64,000 nucleotides of DNA, taken from positions 37,742,501 through 37,806,500 of the forward strand of contig JAYKYS010000002.1 of the NCBI GenBank assembly GCA_036924285.1. The letters are read 5' to 3'. Below are positions 60,970-64,000 of the stretch, one piece after another. Below the pieces are notes generated by a model, which did not search any database, was not told the origin of the DNA, and saw only the letters and a list, made by a program, of their open reading frames with translations. Within the stretch, counting starts at the first letter, position 1, and every line of letters starts with the position of its first letter. This DNA comes from Asterella californica. Taxonomy: Eukaryota; Streptophyta; Marchantiopsida; Marchantiales; Aytoniaceae. The translations under genes and the position numbers were made by a program.

Positions 60970-61674
60970 CTTCTTCATCTCCTAAAATCAACACGTAATC
61001 TACTCCCTTCTTCAGATATACAGTCAAAGCATATGCTGTGAGAACGAGAGTATAAACCTTCGATAATACCCCACCATACCTAAAAACTATTGTAGCTTAG
61101 TGAGAGTACTAGGAAAAGGGAGCTCTAAGATCTTCTGCACCTTCTCTGGATCAACGGCAATGGCGTCCTTGGATATGATATGACACAGGAGTAACCCTTC
61201 CTCACACCCAAAAATACATTTCTTTGGATTGAGAGATGCATTTGCTACATCTAAACATTCTAAGACCTTCACAAGGTGCTCAAAATTCTTCTCCTTACTC
61301 CCGTAAACACAAAAGTCATCTATAAAATCTCTCACAAACTTTCCTAAGAAAGGTTCGAACACTTTGTTCATAAACCTTTGAAACGTCGCAGGAGCATTAC
61401 ACAGATCAAATGGCATGACCCGAAATGCAAACGTACCCCACGGAGTAGTGAAAGTGGTTAGATGTTGATGTTCTGGTGCAATTTTGATCTGGTTATATCC
61501 GCTATAACCATCTCCAAAGCTGTACCATTCGTTTCCCGTCACTTCTTCCAAGATCTCGTCGATGAAAGGTAGAGGATAATAATCCTTCTTTGTGATCGCA
61601 TTGAGCTTCTTGTAATCAACACACATCCTCAATTTGCCGTTTTTCTTCTTTACGATCACAATGGTGATACCCAT
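60970..61674 (-). pseudogene. Element G reverse transcriptase, 3' side to E2
   Basis: Contains VKKKNGKLRMCVDYKKLNAI, YSFGDGYSGYNQIKIAPE, FRVMPFDLCNAPATF and FIDDFCVYGS. A TAG near 61087 replaces the Arg or Gln before FLGMVGYYRRF. The coding likeness continues with a frame change near 61030 to about 60975, where E2 begins. It continues at 39732. The Asp in PFDLCN, where C has Gly, is a private change. Confidence 0.92.
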
Positions 61675-62300
61675 TCAGAATGCTCCACCTCGTAAATGAA
61701 CCCAACAGTGTGCAGCTTCTCGATCTCTTCTTTCACCAGATCCGCAATTGGAGGACTCACTCTTCGTTGCTTCTGTCGCACCGGTTTGACTTCCTTCTCT
61801 AACTCGATAAGGTGTTGCTCCAGTGTGACCTCTCTCATATCCTTGTAACTAAATGCAAATACATGAATGTATTTGCGAAAGATCTCTTCGAAACAACTCT
61901 TCTCCTCTTTAGTAACCTTCGATCCATAACGTAAGGTGGCAATTCTTCTCTCCACCTCCTCGGGAGTCAATGGTTCTTTGTCTCGATCTCTTTGCACTTC
62001 CGGAGAAGGGAAAAGATCCACTACATTCATGTCCACATTTCGTTCTTCTCTCTCCTCTTCTGACGATGTATTTTCAGATTCTGAATCTGAAGAATTGGTA
62101 CCTACATCAGAAGTAGTATCGACAACTTCTGACTCCCAATAGTCCGATGTGGGTCAATCCGATTCTGACGTCTCAACTTGATCTCCGAGCAATGGAACTT
62201 TGATCCGGTGATGATTCGGTCCGATGCGTAAATAATCTTTGTGTCAGTTATCTGTTGCATGTACTGCTCGAAGCTAAGGTCTTCCGAGTAACATTTCATA
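61656..62300 (-). pseudogene. Element G protease-RT linker, broken
   Basis: The 61656-62036 frame carries ERRIATLRYGSKVTKEEKS, YIHVFAFSYKDMREVTLEQH and VRQKQRRVSPPIADLVKEE. A one-base loss near 61660-61674 separates it from RT at EWVSP. From 62037 to 62300 the acidic linker (ESDSE-type) contains a TGA near 62154 in the conserved SD.PTSDYWES stretch and a frame change toward the protease. Confidence 0.85.
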
Positions 62301-62960
62301 ACTTGACTCTTTCAAGATTTGAAATGTCATGTTTACTTGCACTCCCATTATTGACACACAAACTCTCTCCAGCAATCCCAATGGTCTAACTCGCTGTCTG
62401 TTAGCCATGCCCACCGTGATACTAGAAGGACGAGTTGATACCAGATCCAACTTCCTCATGAGTCGTTCTGAGATGGCATTTATTGCCGATCCTCCATCAA
62501 CAAGAACATCTGAGACATCTCTCTCATTGATACGAGCCTCTATTTTTGATGCCTTGTTGCACACCTCTCTTTCACTAGCATCTAAAGCACTCACACCGAC
62601 AATAGAAGGATTTACCTTCTTCTTCCGACCTCGTCGGGAGCTTAGACCGCTACGAAGTTCTTTCCTCACCGAAAGATTCAGACCAATGAACTGTCCCACA
62701 GTAATGTTTGCTCGTTGCTTACCCACGTCTTCCACCACATTGTATTTTGATTGCTCCATCGAAATTGTGAAATCAGTATTTCTCAGTTTCTTCCGCCGCT
62801 CTTTGGTTTTTGAAGAAGATGTGCTACTCCGAGTATTTTGACTTGGAGAATCTTCCATCACGACTGGTTCTCCCTCGTCGAAATGCATCCTCATCCTTTT
62901 CCTCTCTTGAGCCAACAGCTCTATAGATTGAAAACCTTCTCGTACATCTCGTGGCTCCAA
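62274..62960 (-). pseudogene. Element G protease region
   Basis: Open for 228 codons. It covers the gag tail and protease: IELLAQERKRMR, RKKLRNTDFTISMEQSKYN, an Arg/Lys-rich patch, KIEARINERDVSDVLVDGGS with VLVDGGSAINAIS as active site, then SSYEMLLGRP. It is the same layout as C, including the DGG triad. No ATG start is implied; it continues gag. It breaks off at GRP, where the reading frame changes. Confidence 0.88.
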
Positions 62961-63962
62961 GATGTCAATGCATGCTACACCCTTGTCCTTGCTTTGTGAA
63001 GTTGAAGCTCCATCCGCCGTTCCACCATTACGACTTGGACAATTACGTTAGAAATGTGATCCTCCACACGTAAAACATCCTTGGTTCGTGTAGTTACTTG
63101 ATGATCCTTGCGGAGGTCCTCCTCTAGACTGATAGTTCCCATAACCTCGTGAGTCTCCTCCAATATTTAGACTGCGGTGTTGCAACAAATTCACCATATT
63201 GATATTCAAATCTGCCAGAGACTCTGACAAACTTTTCAACTCATCACTAAAGTCGGGAGTAACAGATCTAGATGGTACAGTGACTGTAACCGCACTAGTA
63301 GGAGCTATCGGAGTCAGATTCTGAAATCGAACAGTCAGAACACTCGAAGACGTCAGAGTTGGCATGCTCGGCCCTTGCACATCTCCACATGCTGCCCCAA
63401 CAGTCATTGGTTGCAAGTCGTCTCCATCCAGACTCTCTTCCATCCTGGTTGCGATCTTCACTGCATCAGCCTTCGAAGTTGCTCTCTCATACCGCACTTG
63501 TGTTCGAATCTCCGACCTCAATCCCCCAATAAAATTCTTTGTGAGCATTGCTCCAATGCCCACCATCGTTGGTTCTACTACATCTCCACTCTTTCGTAAA
63601 ACCACCCAAAACTTTTGTTCTAATTTCTCCATCCTCTCGGCGTAAGTCCTTACTTTCTCTTTCTCTCCTTGTTTGAGGTAAGTTACCTCTACGATTAACT
63701 TCTCGTAACTTTCATCAGGAAGAAAAGTTTCAATTAAGGCCTCCGTCAATACTTCTCAAGTATCAACTGGAGTCCTCACTATGCTTCTCTTCTTCCTATC
63801 CTCATACCATGTCAATGCAGAATTCTCAAGAAATTCAAGTATCAACCCTACCCACTCGCTCTTCTTTCGATCTCCATTGCCAATGCATGCTCGTTTGAAG
63901 TCCTTCACAAATCCTTCCACGTCTTCTCCATCCTTTTCGTAAAACACCGGAAGTTTCCCCAT
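62961..63962 (-). pseudogene. Element G Gag
   Basis: Start ATG 63962 (MGKLPVFYEKDGEDVEGFVK). A TGA near 63755 stands where C has Trp (VDT.EVLTEAL). The capsid continues with FLPDESYEKLIVEVTYLKQ, RTYAERMEKLEQKFWVVL and RTQVRYERATSKAD. A Gly/Ser/Asn-rich tail leads to a knuckle CFTCGGSHF.RNC with TAA in place of Gln near 63050. The minus C copy has a stop at the same codon. Confidence 0.9.
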
Positions 63963-64000
63963 TCTTCTCTTCTTTTCTTCTTCTTACTCAAGGTACTGCT
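63963..64000 (-). other. Element G leader, cut by the window edge
   Basis: 38 bases upstream of the G gag start, A/G-rich on the minus strand. Leader, any ORF1/ORF2 counterpart and 5' LTR should lie to the right of the window. Confidence 0.6.

Larger units (their letters stand above)
37097..64000 (-). mobile_element. Element G (Athila/Tat-like), 5' end outside window, split by E2
   Basis: From the right the order is gag, protease and RT (64000-60970), then E2 (60969-39733), then RNase H, integrase and 3' LTR (39732-37097). CTTCT flanks E2 on both sides. Removing E2 and one CTTCT gives the exact spacing seen in C (DE-E-ALAAFEEL against DQKPKEAFEEL). Its coding parts resemble C, but its LTR is different. 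Confidence 0.92.

Noticed and set aside
1..64000. Search for host genes, tRNA, rRNA or a defence system
   Set aside because: All supported coding regions belong to retroelements. No cloverleaf, rRNA core or defence gene was recognised.

Overview
The window is plant-type heterochromatin built almost entirely from LTR retrotransposons nested inside one another. I see no host single-copy gene, tRNA, rRNA or CRISPR array. Streptophyte origin (charophyte alga or land plant) is suggested by Athila/Tat-like and chromodomain Ty3/Gypsy elements and by a tRNA-iMet primer-binding site. A Chara-like alga is a weak guess from general protein style, not a demonstrated identification. I name the families A, B, C, E, F, G and I. 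Boundaries come from repeat ends, target-site duplications (TSDs) and alignment by eye, so allow a few bases of error.

Left block (1-23108, plus orientation of the stack). Element B (1-17622) has element A (122-9971) inserted in its gag gene, with TSD GCGT. Two solo LTRs of family C interrupt A (6397-7309) and B (14043-14958). B's 3' LTR ends at 17622, directly against the 5' half of element F (17623-21185, minus strand). F abuts the tail of an E gene (21186-21460) and E's 3' LTR (21461-23108).

Middle block (23109-39732, same stack in opposite orientation). The 5' half of a C element (23109-28451, minus) abuts B's 5' LTR (28452-29832, minus). Next come the 3' half of F (29833-33945, plus), the 5' part of the E gene (33946-36496, minus) and part of E's 5' LTR (36497-37096). 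The two halves of F fit at one codon with TSD GCGG, and the two halves of the E gene fit with TSD CCACC. The left and middle blocks therefore look like one stack rearranged by an inversion between two C copies. E's 5' LTR is broken by element G (37097 to beyond 64000, minus).

Right block (39733-60969). G is split, with TSD CTTCT, by a second E element (E2). E2's gene is split by a C element (41746-57070, plus), and that C element carries element I (42826-49336, minus) in its leader. G resumes at 60970-64000. Nesting reaches six levels on both arms: C>E1>F>B>A>solo C, and C>E1>G>E2>C>I.

Functionally, A and B carry gag, protease, RT, RNase H and integrase of a Ty3 lineage that resembles fungal elements. 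C and G are Athila/Tat-like and have two extra open frames before gag. F is a chromovirus. E and I lack pol and must have depended on enzymes from other elements. Most coding regions are broken by stops or frameshifts, and most stops fit C-to-T or G-to-A change. B's integrase frame, element A's RT/RNase H frame up to its solo LTR, and the near-identical LTRs of I are the best-preserved parts.
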